Assembly (NCBI GenBank): GCA_034509425.1
Contig: JAVTVJ010000070.1
Coordinates: 3,100,001-3,164,000, forward strand
DNA from: Eopsaltria australis
Taxonomy: Eukaryota; Chordata; Aves; Passeriformes; Petroicidae
Direction: 5' to 3'
Length of the DNA stretch: 64,000 nt
Below the pieces are notes generated by a model that made no database searches, was not told the DNA's origin, and saw only the letters and a program-made list of their open reading frames with translations. Position 1 is the stretch's first letter. Each line of letters starts with the position of its first letter. Shown one piece after another: positions 1 through 15,026 of the stretch. The translations under genes were made by a program, and so were the position numbers.

Positions 1-3000
1 CATGTTAAGTTACAGCTTAAGCACATGCAAGTTGAGTGTGAAACTGCTGATTGAAAATAGAAACACTTGGCAGCCATGTAGCCCAAATGTGAAAGCACAG
101 CCTAGGGACAGTGGGAGTGGGGACAGGTTACACCTTCCGAGCAGGAGTCACAGTGTAATGGTGATGAAAGAAAAGTACAAAAAGGAAGGCTATAATTATA
201 AAGGTAATTTTTCTTCTTCTGTTCACAGCCATATTGGCTGAGAGAATATGCTGTTTAGGGTAAAGGTGTATCTAAGTTCTGTATAGGACAGCACCATCAA
301 CACTCCTGTAGCATACTAATTTGAAGAAAGAAAGTGAAATATATGCTATAGTTCATAAAAGACAGTAACAGTGAACAATTTGGCTGGTTTTTCCTTCAGC
401 TTTTTGAAAGGGGAGAAGTACTGCATCATTTAACTCCTTTTTTTATGCAAAACAACATTCCATCTTCACATCCTCTTTAAAATACTAACTTACTAGTGCT
501 TTTTTGAAATTTTCTTTGATATAAAGAATAAAGAAACTGAGGAAGAGATGATACAATTGAAGAAATTTAGATACATATTAGCCTTTAGAAAAATGAAAAG
601 GTACTTTTTATTTTCTTTTGCTTTGTCAGTAATTTCATATGCATGTTAAACTGGATTAGTCAAGTGGCTAAGGCACAACAAGAGAAAATTACGTGAAGTC
701 AAAAGGCTACTTTGTGGATACTCTCCCATTCTCCATCCTGCACAAATATAGAATGGTAAAATCAACAAGTCTTCTCCTATCTCTTTGCTTACACCGATAC
801 TTCATTCAGCAGATATGCTACATTGAAATCTTACTAGACATAAAAATCCAATTTTCTTCATAAGGCAACAATGTGGATTTTGTTATAAGGAAATTGTAGT
901 TTATTTCATTTCTGAAATCTCCCGTGAAACAAGTTGTTCTCAAATCACAAAGAAAATTTTGGATCATTCCCTTATATCAGAAATATGGCACTTTTATTTG
1001 CTTTGACCCACAATTATTTCATTATTTTTTTTCTTTTGAAATAATTGGAATTAAATTGATAAGCATGACACAACCCACTGTGAGTAAGAAAACAGTGATA
1101 TTGCTGCTACTATCTAGCAAGAGGCAAAATGCTAACAAAAGGCTGGCTTGCAAGCATGTGCCCCAAGACAGGGGTACAGCAGCAAAGGGTATCTGAAGCT
1201 TCCCATGATAGACTGCTGGATGCACTCAATGGTTCCTTTCCCAGGCACAATATTTTATGGCTAAGCTACAGCATGCTTTTAAAAACATATCTCACCACTG
1301 ATTTGAAGCATACACATGACTGAGATTATACTGCCTCCCTGAGACTGCTGCAATGATTTTTATCTACCAAGGCTTTCTGAATTTTATCTTAATTAAGGCA
1401 GTTGAATCTCACTGACATCTATTTCCAACCATTGATCAGTTATATCTTTATTTCCAGTAGCAGAAAGCATTATAGCACAGATATTTAAGAGGCAATGCTT
1501 TGTTACAGACTGCCTTTTTTTTACTGCCTAGTGAAAGACCTGCTGTTGTGAAGTGTGCCTCAGACAAGGCTAGTTTTGGAGAAAACAGTCCCCTAAGCTA
1601 GTTGTAGATTTTTCTACGCTTTTTCATCTCTACGAACAGGCTTGACTGAGGCCTCAGCATATCTGAGCTCAGCCCTTGTTCTATGCCAGTTAGAGGCTTT
1701 TGGTGATCAACGTTCATGTACCTGTTCTGTGCTTACAAAGTTGTTATGGGAGAACTGGGGCAGGGTCTAACACAGAGCTGTCCCTGTGTTGTGACCAAGA
1801 AACTGTGTTCCTGCTGGAAGTGAAGACATGAGGACATCTCAGTTTCCCTCATTGCTGTGCACTGTGTGCCACCAGCAGCTCTCAAGCATTATGAAGCAAC
1901 AAGACACTTCAAAGCTTAGAGATCTTCATAGGAAAAATAGCAGTGAGGTGATGCACTGTCCCTTCTTTATCCCTGAAACAGAACCATTGCCTTGGCACAG
2001 GCTTTGGGATGGCTGTGCCTCCTCCTTGCAATATAAAGCAGAGTAAGACCAATACCAACGAATCTGGGTTTGCTGGCAAGAGTCACAGCTTCAACCCGAG
2101 ATGTTCCCCAAATGTCTCAGTTCAGACTGGTTATAGCAGCCATCAGACAGGGAAGCATTCCCCTTTCTTCTCCAAACATGTGTTGTTAAAGGTAATATGG
2201 CCCCTAAAGCATTTACTTACATCATGGAGCTGCATTTCATCTGATTGCTATGAAGTGCTTTGAGGACCACAGGGTGAAAAGTACTACAGAACTGCACATA
2301 TATTTGGAGTCTTACTATTGCTGTTGCTATGTGATTATATAATTTTCTCAGGGGTTTTAAAGATGGTTGAAATCACAATAGTTTGCAATAATTATACTTA
2401 TTCTCTTTTTCCCATGTATGTGATAAACTTTGTAAATGTTTTCCCTGATCATTTGGCCGCCTTTTTATTTAGCTTGCCTTTGAACACCTCTTTCTAATTT
2501 TCTGTGAGAACACCTTTGTGGTACTGGCTTTTTTCCATACGGAGTGTTACATATGATGTTGGTATGGAAAGTATTATACAGCAAACAGCAGATTTAAGCT
2601 GAAAAAGATACTGCAGAGATTAATGAACAGGCTTTGAGTCTCTCCTTTTATAGGACACTGGTTTGATTCTTACTGAAATCAAAGCAATCTGTTTGCCTTC
2701 CTGTGAGGATGTAGCCCCTTATAAAAGTATTTAGTAATCTAAAAGTCAAACACCTTTATATTAAAAAATTATTATCTTAGTTGAGTCTCTTACTGAGACA
2801 CAAAGGAACAGGACTACTGACTCCAAGCACCGTAGGAATCTTACTCCCAAATATAATGGCAATGATTTAAAATGCATGAATATTAATTTTAAAAAGTTAA
2901 TAAAGTAATGCTAGAAGTCTTTCTGAGGTCTTTTGAATTCACACAGCTATGCTTTTCTCTGCAGTATTAGGGAAGAGAATTTTTTTCCAATCTTCTAAAA

Positions 3001-6000
3001 ATAAGGAGAAAAGAATAATGATTTTGCTCTCTGGAACACCATGAAAACATGGTCATTGTGTTGAAAATATTTTATATTTTATTTTCCCCAACACAAAATT
3101 ACCTTAAACTATTGAGAAGCTAAAAAATAGAAATGTTTAAACTTTGAATTAGTTTATGACTGAGAAGTTCAAGGCATTATTTTCAAAGTTAGTATGTTAG
3201 AAGTTAGGCTTTTGCCTACTTCAGGAAGATAAGTGTCTGCTCCAAGCACAAGAGCCTCTATTCAAGTATGAGTCCTTAATTTTAATCAGGTATTTAAGTC
3301 TAATTGAAGTCAAGGGGTCTGTAACATATGTGTGTAGGTAACCATATGCTGATGTTCTTTTTCCAATGGGGAGGAATTTAATCATGGGCTTTCATGGTAA
3401 TTGTACGGGGATTTTTTTCCAATTTGGTCTGGGTAGGCAGAAAGTAGCATAAAAGGGATCAAGAAACATTAAAGCTTGTTAACTTAGTGCTCAGTGTAGA
3501 GGAGAAAAAGAGCCTTTTATTTCCCTGAAATTTCTGACCTTTTTTGTTATTTTTCTTCTCCCTGTTGCTCTTTGCTCACCAACCACAGCTCTCGTTTGCT
3601 GTGGACAATTCCCAAAGGGAACATTCCTCGCTGGAGTAACTTACCCAGCTCTTTTCCTTAATTTACAGTGAGTACAGCACCCCTTGCAGAATCCATAGCA
3701 GACCCTTTGGCTGCAAGCCAGTGCTAATAGCATGTTTTCCAATAATCTAATCTCTTCAGTCACAGAGCAGAAATCAGAAAGTTAAAAGAACTGGCTTCTC
3801 AACTTGTCTCAGTCTGCCTTTGAAATCTGTGCATGGAAATGTTGTGTGAATAACTACAATAAATTGTTACCACACTTGCACCCATGACTCAATAGTTGTG
3901 CCCATAACAATCTGATGTATGTGAGAGAACCCTCTATAAAGCAAGGTTTAATGTGGTGCCAGGAACAGACTCTCTCATGAAGACTTGCGTGTGCAAAGAA
4001 GCCAGAAATTTCAGCCAAAGCTGAGGACATAATGTAAATATCTATGAATTAAACACCTCACAGTCCTAAGAGATAGTTATCATTTCTCCTTTGCAGATGA
4101 GAAAATTGAAGTACAAAGATGACAAAGCTAAAACTTCTAAGTTTGGTTCTAGAAGTGAAGTATCAATCCTTTGATTGGCCTCTTGAATCAATAGCTGCAT
4201 TTTCAGACCTCTGACCACCTGCATCTTCTGCAGTCATTCTGAAAATTAGGGTACATACATAGGAATGAAGCAGGAGATTAGTCATCTCACTGGAGGCCCT
4301 AGGTTTGCAAATGTAGATTCTAGTACTTTACAATGCTAGGAAAGGACCATAACCAGCCAATTTTATCAGCCTTCATACCCAAGAACTCCTAACTTTCTTC
4401 AAAGGCACATAACTCAGTGGTATTGTTAGGGAAAGACAAAGTAACTAGATGTTGAAAGTTAACCCTTTTATTTTCTTCCACACAGTTTCTTTTTCATGTG
4501 TGCTGGACTGTGTATATTTTTGCTTTGGAGGTGTGGAACTGACACCATCACAAATATTTTTCCTGATTTCTAACATCATGCAGAGTTCTGGTGGTCTACA
4601 GATTACAAGCTGATAAGTGGGTCCATCATCCTACGCCAGGACTGGATCCCTTAATGTATGATTTTGATTGCTGTCACCAGGAGCATATGCCTGTTGGGTA
4701 CTTGGGATAGCAGTTTGCTCCCTCCATGAGATAAATGGTTGGACTTGCTTCATGCAGTTCCAGGAGGTCAAGGAGCCAGTTAAGGAGGATGTTTTCATTA
4801 TAGGGCACAGTTCAGTCTTTCCTTTCACTTATTCTATTTTGGCATCTGCTTGTGACATTTTTTAGCACAATTTGTCTCCAGCAGCCCGGCATTTTGAGTG
4901 GTGTTGTTGCGGTCATCTCACATCCGAGCCTTGTCTCATGGCAGCCCAACGTGGTGGCAAGCCACTAGCCACCAGCTGAGCTGCCAAATATTCATCATAT
5001 TGGATGCTTTAAAAATAACTGCTGTGATTTCATGTTTTTCTAATATCTAGGGGATGTTTAGTTTTCACTGAAGCCTAACTAATTGTTGGTATAATTCATA
5101 TTAGACAGTTCTATTTGCAGTAATGGGTGCTATTTCTATCATTCATTCTGCATCAGCATAAATTAATTAAGTTACAGCATGACAAAACAGAACTGAGCAG
5201 TCCTTTCTTCCTCATTAGTGGAGTTATTAGAAAAATATTCTTCAATAGAGCATGTTGCAAAGTGCTAAGGATATTTTGCAAGCTGGCTAAGGCATCCAGC
5301 ACCTGAAAAAGCAGCTCTCTTAGGCCACAAAATAGTAAATGGATCATTTTAGTTGTGGGAGCTTGGATAGGAAGAAGTCTCTCACAAATTTGTAGTTGGA
5401 AGTGCAGAGCAAGGTTAAACATGCACTCTTAGAATGCTGCTCTGATCCAGACTAAATGATGTGGCCCCTACCATTGTTACCAGTGAAATACTTCAACTAA
5501 AATATATGTTTACGACCACTTCTTCAATTGGGCATAAAAAGTGTCAGATGTCATTTTGGATGTGCATCAGTGATATTAAATAATGCATTAGACAAATAAA
5601 AAAGTCATCCTTAAAATTCATAGTTCATAGTTTGCCCAATAATCTTTTCAAATACTGAAATCTTTTTCAGTTTAGGCTAAAGACAAATTCTAAAGACAAA
5701 TTTGACCTTTTTTCTTATTTTTTGCTGTTGTACAGAAACATTAAAATGGCTTCAAAACCCTTGACTTTGCAGCTCTTATTATAAAATGTCTAATAAGATT
5801 CATAACGCTAACCTGAAGTTTCCAAGACATTTAATTCTTGACTTTATATTTAATTATTGGGCTATGGGGTTTTGTTTTTCTTTACCTAATATTGTCAATA
5901 GGTGGCCTCAGTTTATTTTTTTTACTGTAGAATCTCTTTTTGCTTTTAAACTGAAATTTTATATCTTGTAACTCCTTATCACCTTTACAATGTTGCTATT

Positions 6001-6179
6001 GGTATTTTAAATTATAGCCACTTTGACAATTATTAATGGAATAAAATTCCATTAGAATATGACACTCTTCAAAAACAGAAATATTTTGTCAAATATTTTG
6101 ACAAAGTTTGATGTGCCAGCGTTATACTGTTATTTGGAGTTGGGATAACAAACAAGCTATTACGGACGTTATATCAATT

Positions 6180-6211
6180 TAAAAAAAAAAAAAAACAAAA
6201 AAAAACCAAAA
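6180..6211. repeat. A-rich low-complexity tract
   Basis: A run of A interrupted by single C bases, followed by further A-rich sequence. It is a simple low-complexity tract. It could be the decayed tail of an old retroposed sequence, but no recognisable body lies next to it. Confidence 0.7.
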
Positions 6212-9200
6212 ACCAAACAGAAGTTTTAATTAATTTTAATTCATTTTCTCTTCCAATCAACTGAGCTGATTGGTGTGCAAATCCTCAGGGAAGTGGTGGT
6301 GTACCACCACAAAGAAAGTGAACCGTTTCTCTGCTTTAGCACAAAACCGATGATAGCCTTGATTTCGTCACCAGCACCCCAATAATTCAGCTCAAATACT
6401 TTGTAGCTCAGCTGTAGCTCAACAGTAAGCTGCCTGCTGTGTGTCACTGCCGTGATGTCAGATGCATTACGGTTTTGGGGAAGTGAATGATGCTCGGTGT
6501 GAGCATTAAATTTCTTTCATGTGGGTCAGTGTGTGCGGCAGTGAAGCTGGTTGGGAGGGAAAGGCTCAGACTTCAAAGGGAGAAGGGGCGATGAAGCAAG
6601 CCCTAACTACGTGCCATTCATAGTTACTCACTAGAAAATCCAGGCACACAGAGCTGTTGAACTGAGTCAGTTTCTCAGGAATCGGATGCCTACTTAAATC
6701 TCACCCATCCTACTACTTAATCCCAATCTAAACAGGCCATCCAATCACGCTGCCCTCTAAAAATCAGATAACTGTGCTCCAAACCATGGACTACCCTATT
6801 GTCAATAAACAAATTAGTTAAATCTTCACCCCATTTTCTTCACAGGAGTTTTACCATTGACTTTAGTAGCCCAGGACTTTTGTCAGTGAGTCCAAGCTGA
6901 CTGGTGATGATGTCTCTTGTCTGTTTTCCACTACAGTTGAATTTGATTCCACATCATACAGTTAATGTTTTGCACCCAGAAAATTTTTCTGTCTCTTTCA
7001 GACTAGCATGAGTCCCAGTGACAGGGAAAGGTGAAAGAGTTGGATCATCATTTTCTGAGTGCTGCTACTTAGCACTGCAGCAGAGAGGCAGTCACTAGAC
7101 ATAGTATTTTAATAATTAATTTCAACTTGGAATTTTGGACAGTATTTTGTGTCACTGGCAGACATATGGTCTGGTCATCCTGGAGAAGTTACCCTTTTTC
7201 CTTCATGAAAATTTGAGACCAGAGTTTTTCCTTATGACAAACTGTAGAACACAATTTTTAGAGATTTTCCAGCACTGTGATACTCCTTAGTACCAGTTCT
7301 ATGACTTGAAATCTTGATGTGAGTCTTGAATTTAAAGAGACAGCTTCCATTTCAATGTTTGCAGGCGTCAGTCCAGAACAGTTCCACTGCAAGCAACATC
7401 CTTGGGGCTTCCAGTTAGCTTCAGCATGGTATGAATTTAATCGTTACACAGAAAGAAATCATTTCATTCAGTACAAACTTTTGATCAGTTCCACTTAGGA
7501 AAATACATTAAATTGAGAGGATATTAAGTAATTGACCAAAGGCACATCTGAGCACTGCCAAGGCAGTGGGCTGGCTTACTGTCTGGCTTATTAATTTTTT
7601 AACGCTGTAAACATGGTAGTAGAAAATCATAGTTTCGACATGGGATTACAGGCTTTTGCAGTCTAAACCCTTCTCCCTAGTCCCTGGCATGGAAAGTAAA
7701 ATCTGTTACATCCTGCTGTTCTTTCTGTGGTTTCTGAAACAAAACTTTGAGAGAAAAACTCTGGTCTCTAAAAGACCCTGTGGGAAATGAGAAACTTGCA
7801 AATGCTACTGTAGTTGTGTAATGTTGACAGTATGAGCTGAGTGATCCTTATACAGATTGGAAATACACGAGCATCTGTGTAATACACAACAATAAAAGTC
7901 TCCAGTATAACAGGAGAACAAAGCAGGAGAAGCAAATGGGGCGTGGGGGGTACAGGCTCTGCTGCCACCAGGATAGCCTTCACAACCTTTGTTAGAAACA
8001 CAAAAGTGGGAGATGGAACACTACCATCAAGCAGAAAGACCACACATTTCAAATAATAAGCCTGTACACTATACATTTTTGCTTCTTTACTCAGTAGAAG
8101 CATGCATCTCTTGTAGGGGAGAGGTTGGAGAGTCAAGGGAGTCACAGTGATGTTGACAACTTTGTTTATAGAGTTCTGTGTTCATATGAACAGTATAAAA
8201 TAAGCTGGGGATCTTCATGACAGCAACTTGCAGGATTAGAATTCTGAAATACTGTCTATATGTGCATCAAATATAATGTCTTTCCAAAAGTCACACCTCC
8301 TTTTTTATCTGAGCACAGATGCTTTATTTGCAAGTAGCTGAATCTGACGAGTGTCATAACACAGCTGGTTATAGAATTATTAGGTTACTACAATTACTAG
8401 GTTGTTACTTTTAATAGATCACATACTTACCCTTCTATAACAATTCTTTTTATCTAGGCAGTAAGAGGAAGATTATGTAATTGAGTTTATATTTTAGAAA
8501 AAAATCATAATGTATAGTCTTGAAGGCTGGGTATTTGGAAACAACTACAGCTGCCTCTAAAAGTAATATTTGTGGTTGCTTATAGGATTTAGAGCTTGAT
8601 GTGAGAAGGTATTTCATGACCTGGTCCTACCTTCATCATCACTATCAGGGTATTTAAAGCAATTTTCTCAGGGATCCCCTTTGGTTCCTATAGTGGTTAA
8701 ACTTCCTGGATTCTTGAATATTGGTGGTGCTCCATAGTATGTGAAAAAAAAGTCAATTTCCCTTTTCTGTCCATGAAAAGAATTTTTCAGTTTATTTACA
8801 AAACTCTCTGGAATGACAAGGAGCCATTTGTGGTTGCTGTGGCTGATTTCTGTTGTGCTGAAGATGCTAGGAGACTGTAAAAACTCTGCACCCCTGGTGA
8901 GATTTTTCAGCCTGTTGATGCTCTTTCTAACTGAATTCAGGGGAAATGTGTTCTGGCTGCCAGTATACTTAATTTTCAGGATCACTCTGCCAGACATGTG
9001 TTTAATAATGATGAGGCAATCCCCAGTGAGGTCTTGGCCATTTGGGCCAAGGGCCTCCTTGCTCGTAGACACCACTACAAAACAGTTACGGATACTCCCT
9101 GAGACTGTGGAACAGTCCCATACTCATGTTTCTGTTGCTTTTTAGAACTGTTGACATTTGGTGAATAAAATAGGTTGGTTTCTTTTCCCTCAGATGTGAA

Positions 9201-12138
9201 GTGCCTCTTGAAGAGAAAAATATTGCCAAACCAGGCAGATTTTTGGAGAAAATTTTTTGGTTCATATAGGATCTTTTTCCTTCAAAACATAGGAAGACAC
9301 TTGGGAATCCTCTTTGCTACATGTTTTGTATCAGAAGGCAGCAATACTCTGAAGTAAAATAGAAGTCAAGCAAATCTCTGGAGGAGTTACCACCCTCTTA
9401 GAAAGAAATCTTAAAATATTTGTGGAGATCAAATCACAAAGAGAAGCAGAAGACATTAAGCCCTCAACAGCTGACTTTTAGACTGATTTTTCCTCTTTGC
9501 CTCTTTTGTGGGTGCCTCAGATTCCTGTAGATCCAGAGGAGGCTGAACAGAGTCCACATTCCTCAGCTATCACCACTGATTCAGTTGCATCCCAGAAAAC
9601 TTATGGCCAGGCCAATGTAGTAATTGCCATGTGCAGGTTTATCTTCCCCAGCTGCTCCCCCATCACAGCACATCCAGTCCCTTGCCTCCCTGCAGGTGAT
9701 TTAAGGCCTAGTGATCAAGCAGAGCTTAGCCTGCAAGACTGAACTCAGGTTCCACTTGGCTTAGGCTGGCAATCTATTTAGCACTGATAACTCAAATTTA
9801 TCAAGCCCATGCATACTGGCTCACCTGGGGCTGTCCCACCACTCCTGGGCTTTGTCCTTGCTCTGCACTGCCTGTTGTCCACACAACAATTCAGCATTTT
9901 TTGCCCCGCCATTGTGCGTCCCACCTCTCGTGCATTTCCACACAAAGAAACACTGTCCAAGAAAGAGTCTGAGGAAATACGCTGTGGTTTGCAGACTGAA
10001 TTCCTTAATGACTTTCTCATTAGGAGATCTGACTGCCAAATGCTGTTTGCGTTTGCCTAAAGGACGGTCTGCATGATTGAGTGTAGCTCTGCTTTACATG
10101 AAGTATTGTTTTCAGGCCACCACCACAGGCAGCTGCTTCTCACTAGGCAAGGGAAAGAGAATGGAATGCGAGTGAGTGCACAGAGCAATCGAGTGACACG
10201 AGAACCCATGGGATTTCCCATCCCAAATCCCCTCCACCACAAGGGCTAATGTCCACGTGGGTGCTGTGTGGTGGTAAAAGCTGAGGTGGGGTCTGGCTCT
10301 TGCGGCAAGGGGCAGTCCAGCTGGGAAGACCGAATTCCAGAGCAGCTCTGCTGTGAAAATATTTCCTGTGAGAATGCGCCAGCCTGAGAAACCAGGAGCA
10401 GCAGCAGGGATGGATTTCATTTGCCTAGCACATCCATTTCAAGAGCAAACTTCTAAATGGACATCTTGTTGTTGGAGAGCGGTGATGAGAGAGTGCACCT
10501 CAGCCGTGGCAGAAGGGCAAAGAGTATTCTTCTACCCTGAGCCTTTCCCCAGCGATCAGAATCTATGCCCAGTTGGATTTCTCCTGCATTTTCTTATTTC
10601 CATGTCTTTTTGATCCCATAAATTTTAATCTATATATGGAGTAAAACATTGAAAAATGTCATTGCAAAGGTTTAGAATTTATTTGATGTATACAGTCAAA
10701 ATCTAGCTTCTCGTCCACAAAAGTACAGATCCAAACTCAGCTCCTTATCCTTAACTTTCTGTTTTTAACAGAGATCGCGACTCATTGTTTCCAGAGTAGG
10801 GCTTTGGAAAGTATTCTGAGATTTCATTTGCTAATGAAACTTAAAATTAATATCTGGACAAACAGCTTGCACAAAAAGAGGCCTCTGGGAAAAAAGGGGC
10901 TTAATGCCACGCAGGAGAAAGGAATAGTTCAATATTCATTTAGGGTCTTCTCTAATCTCCAGTATTTAGGTTTTACAAAAAGGAAAAAAAAGGATAGATT
11001 TTGTACCTATAGCCAGTCATGAGTCTGCAAATGAGTAGCTTGTATCACTTCTGGCTGACGTTTGTGTAAGAGCTGAGAAAGAACTTGTCTCTGGATCTCT
11101 GTGATCCCACCATTTGCTTTGCCCACTGCTGTGCTGCATTTTCCATCCCTGAGAATCTATGATTTCACTGTGCTCAAATGTGTTTGGATACGAGAGGGTG
11201 GAGCACTCAGTGGTTAGCAGGGTCATGCATAGAGTATTTCACCCTCATTGAGTAAGTTTTGAATGTTGTGGAGACTTTTTTATATTTCATCTTTTTGACT
11301 TTGTACTGGAGTAGATTGCACCAAAGACCAAGTGGTTTCAAGCAAGTGTATTTAGCAAAAGCATTTCTTGGACATATTTGCAATGCTACAGTCTGTACCT
11401 CCTGGTTCTGCAGCCAGTGTCTAACCCACAAGGCCACAGTGCCCGACCCTCTGCCAAGACACTGAATCTCTCTTCGTCCCTCTTACCACATCTATAATTT
11501 GTGGCTAACAGGAGTGGTCTGTGCTCTCCTAGTGCTTTTTCACCTGCTTTTTCACTTCAAAGTGTTTATCTTAAAGTAGATATACATTTCTTAGTCATTT
11601 CTACTGTTGACCAAAGCATAGAAATTTGAAGCAATCCATACACTTGGTGTACCATGACTGGATTTCACCAGATGGGGTTTATGTTTCCTGCTCTTCATGG
11701 CACATCCCTTAAACTCTGAGCTCAGTGTCTGATATAGGGTAAAAAAAGAGATAAAACTTCTGGTTGCTTCCTTGGGACTATGGTGTGCAGTTGCTGAAGC
11801 ACTTTGATCTGCAGGTACCAACATTTTGCTGCAAATGGGAGTGGAAGAGTAAGGGCCAGTTCTGCACCCAGAGGTAATAAGTTCCCTCCCTAGGGCAGAA
11901 ATATGGTTTAGAGCCTGAGTTTGTTGTGTTTCCTTCTGGAATCCCTTCAGTTCCACCCAGCCTTTGCAGCAGGGGAAGGACTGGCCCATACGTTGCCAGG
12001 ATCTGACAAGCATCTGGAACTGAACCAGAGAGGGAGGAGGCTGAAAGGTAACAAGAACAAGATCTTCAGCTGGAGCTTGGAGATGTCTAATTTCAAACAC
12101 ACTATCTCATTCTATAGGCACTAATATTTTTGCTCCAC

Positions 12139-12159
12139 TTTTTTTTTTTTTTTTTTTTT
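12139..12159. repeat. Poly-T tract (21 T)
   Basis: An uninterrupted run of 21 T followed by a C-rich step. No processed gene copy or LINE body was recognised on either side, so it is recorded as a mononucleotide repeat. Length polymorphism is likely. Confidence 0.85.
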
Positions 12160-15026
12160 CCCGTCCCAGGTTCAATGACAGAGCCCAGTGCTTTCAAAGA
12201 ATGCCAGTTTCTGGAGCATGCAACTTGTCCTCTCCTGCTTTGATTCTTGCCAGGGTCAGAATAAGGGTCTACCCTTATTGCATGACAAATGACAAACTAT
12301 TTTATTACACAGATACAAAACTCAAAGAAATGCCAGACAAAGTAGTAGACAATCAAAAAAGCGCATCTCTTTAATAGTTTTTAAGAGAAAAAACCTGTGC
12401 TTCATTTAAAATGTTAATTCTGACTTTTCAGTGATACTTTTCATTAAGAATTTCCAAGAACTGGAGCTTATTTTGCTTCACACATTTAGTTATAACATGA
12501 CATGAAATCTGTGGAGCTTGACTTGCATATTTTATCCTATTCCTTGCTCCATAACACTAGCAATAACATTCTCCATTTGGAACTGCAGGCTTTCTTTTTT
12601 TGCTGCATTATTTGTATGAGATGTATCTGGAATGCATGAAAAGAGGCAGAAATTGTGAAAATGGCTAGGAGTGCATTTTATTTTACACTTAATACTTCTG
12701 GAGTTAAAGGGGAGATGGAAATTGGCCATGTAATGGATCTTAGCTGTAGAGAATTATCATATTTCAATAGTAAAGTATTGCCTGTCTCGGCTCACACACA
12801 CAGCTTGACCTCAGAGCAGTTGCACATAATGTTTTCTCTGTCAAGAGAATCTATTCATAATGATGTGTCACAGGTGCTCACACATAATACGTTTCCTGTC
12901 AAAAGTGATCATCCATTTTTTATACAGCAACTTTGATGACAAATATTTTGTACTTCAGCTGCTTTTTCATCCAACTGTCAGACTTAATGAAGGAAAGTCA
13001 CAGATAGTTTTTAAATAATGTCAGCGTCTTAGATCACATTACTGTGTCTGCCTTTTAAAGTAACTTCATACAAAGGCCACAAGACAGAGGAGAGAGACAA
13101 GGACGTTTTCATTCACTTAACTTGAAAAAGAAAAAAAATTTCTAGGCTCTTAATTTCAAAATCAATAAGCTCTGTACCTCTGGAATCTTTTCAGAAAAAA
13201 ATGTTATATTTATTAAGTACTCAGTATTTTGAGAGTCAAGTGAAAGCAAGTATGATAACTGAATTGGGGTTGCAACTTCTCACTATGCTGAATGTAATTT
13301 ATTCTCATAGTGGTGTCATGTCCTCATTGTAAGCACACTTTCCTCTAGGTTGTGCCACAAAAGGAGTGCCTCAGTGTGCACAGAAAATTGAGTTCTTGTA
13401 TTCTTACTGAAATTGTTTGTGCACGGCAGGGCCAAAGTTTGTACATCTCATACATGTCCAGCCCTACTAAGAGAAATAAAACTCATTCCTCATTTTATTA
13501 ATGAAAGAGAAAGAGTGAACTTGAATTCCATTTGAGGTTCTTCAGATCATAGGATTTGTCATTGAAACCTTAGAGCAGAGAGAAGTGCTTTTCCCACTCC
13601 TGGGACATGTCTTTTCTGCTAAGAGTGTAAGTGAACAAAGTACAGAGGTGCTCCTGAACTTCCCTGCTGGGCAACCCTTCCCTGAGCAGCAGGCAGGGGT
13701 GCCTCTCATCATGTAAGCCATGGATTCATATGGACTCCTGGTCTGACTCCAAGGGCTCCACAGAAAGGAGTGGAAAAAAACAAGTTCATTGTGTGTGCAA
13801 GCTATTTAGTAGTGTCAGCAGATCAAAATAAAATCAAAGTACTAAAATAGGCAATCACACCATGGCGTGTGCATATTTATAAAATTATCACTGGCCTGCA
13901 GAGAAGACAGAACAGGAAGCCAATAGTATTTACAAATATAAGTTACAAATGTAAATGAGGACTATATTTCTTCTATATATGATATACAACCAGATGTCTC
14001 AGGCTGAGAGATGAAAGCTTGCACTTAGAAAAATGTCTGTTTTTTCATGCAAGGCAAGGGTTTGGAGCTACTTCATGTTCCATTATTGCTTTAGTTTCAA
14101 TTTATTTAAGAAAGCAAGAAAGAAGGAATTAAAAGTAGATAACAACTTCTAAAGTACAGGAGGATGCAAAACTTTATTCTCTACCACTGAGAAGTAATAC
14201 ACTTCAGCATATCACACAGCAGATTAATGTCTGCTACTGAATAGATAGTCTGCAACAGCATCCTCTTTCCTGCTATCCCCAAGCCCCTAAAGAAGTTAGG
14301 CAGTGAGTGTAATAAACTTTGCTTTCCTTGTCTGAAGAATTAGAACAATTCAATTGAAAGGCAAATATAATCCTACCTATGCTACATGCTGAGACTGGAG
14401 AAGGGTAAATGCCACAGTTAAGTCTAAACATCAGGTTGTAATTGTTAGAGATTAAAAACATGCCAGAGAGAACATTCCAGGGAAAGAAGGAGGGTGAGAA
14501 GGATGGCTCTCCTGTGTCTCTTTTCTAAGGCAAAATATCATCAGGTCTTACAAGGATATATTCCTGCACAGCAGAACTCAAATCAAATAGCATTTAGTCA
14601 ATGAAGGAAATTATACACTTGATTGATTTTTAATCATCCAACGAGGAAAGGCAAGGATAAATGAACATGAATTTATCTGCTCAGCCTAGTGCACACAAGG
14701 TAGAAAAGCCCATGAAAATAGGGAAAATAAAAATAAATGTTCTCTAGAATGCTGCTGTTCCATACAATCCGTTTCAAAGATCATTTGCTGTTGTCTATTT
14801 CTGCAAGATGTGAAGATGTCAGCTGAGCTTCTCATTTTTATGCAGATGAAATGATTTCTGAAATGACAAGTCAGGTCATAAGAGACACAAGAAAAAATGA
14901 AGCAATCTCTAAGAGCTGTCAGAGAGATGGATGGTCCACCCTTCCAAGTGCAGAGGAACCATTATTTCATGTTTTTTTAATGTATTGTTCTCTCACTGTT
15001 TTTTTTTTTAATTCTTTTCTTCTCAG

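Larger units (their letters stand above)
1..15026 (+). other. RSPO3: RSPO3 intron 1 (3' portion), no gene seen
   Basis: The stretch before the first recognisable RSPO3 exon is AT-rich non-coding DNA. R-spondin 3 genes have a signal-peptide exon 1 upstream, and no such exon is visible here, so the window opens inside intron 1. Open frames are short (up to 169 codons), often open on both strands, and lack recognisable domains or repeated splice-flanked structure, which is what chance gives at this length. The intron ends in a long pyrimidine tract (about 14990-15024) and CAG at 15024-15026. Content noted: an A-rich run at 6180-6211, a T21 run at 12139-12159, and a short inverted repeat at 6293-6310. 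No CR1 fragment was recognised in this part. Confidence 0.8.

Noticed and set aside
8668..9145. 135-codon minus frame and 110-codon plus frame overlapping in intron 1
   Set aside because: The minus-strand peptide looks superficially protein-like, but I cannot place it in any family. Frames of this length are expected several times by chance in 64 kb. Opposite strands being open together argues for chance. A protein-profile search would settle it.
11591..12100. 169-codon minus-strand frame in intron 1
   Set aside because: It is the longest frame in AT-rich DNA here, but it has no domain, no repeat of known type and no splice or CpG support. One or two such frames are expected by chance.
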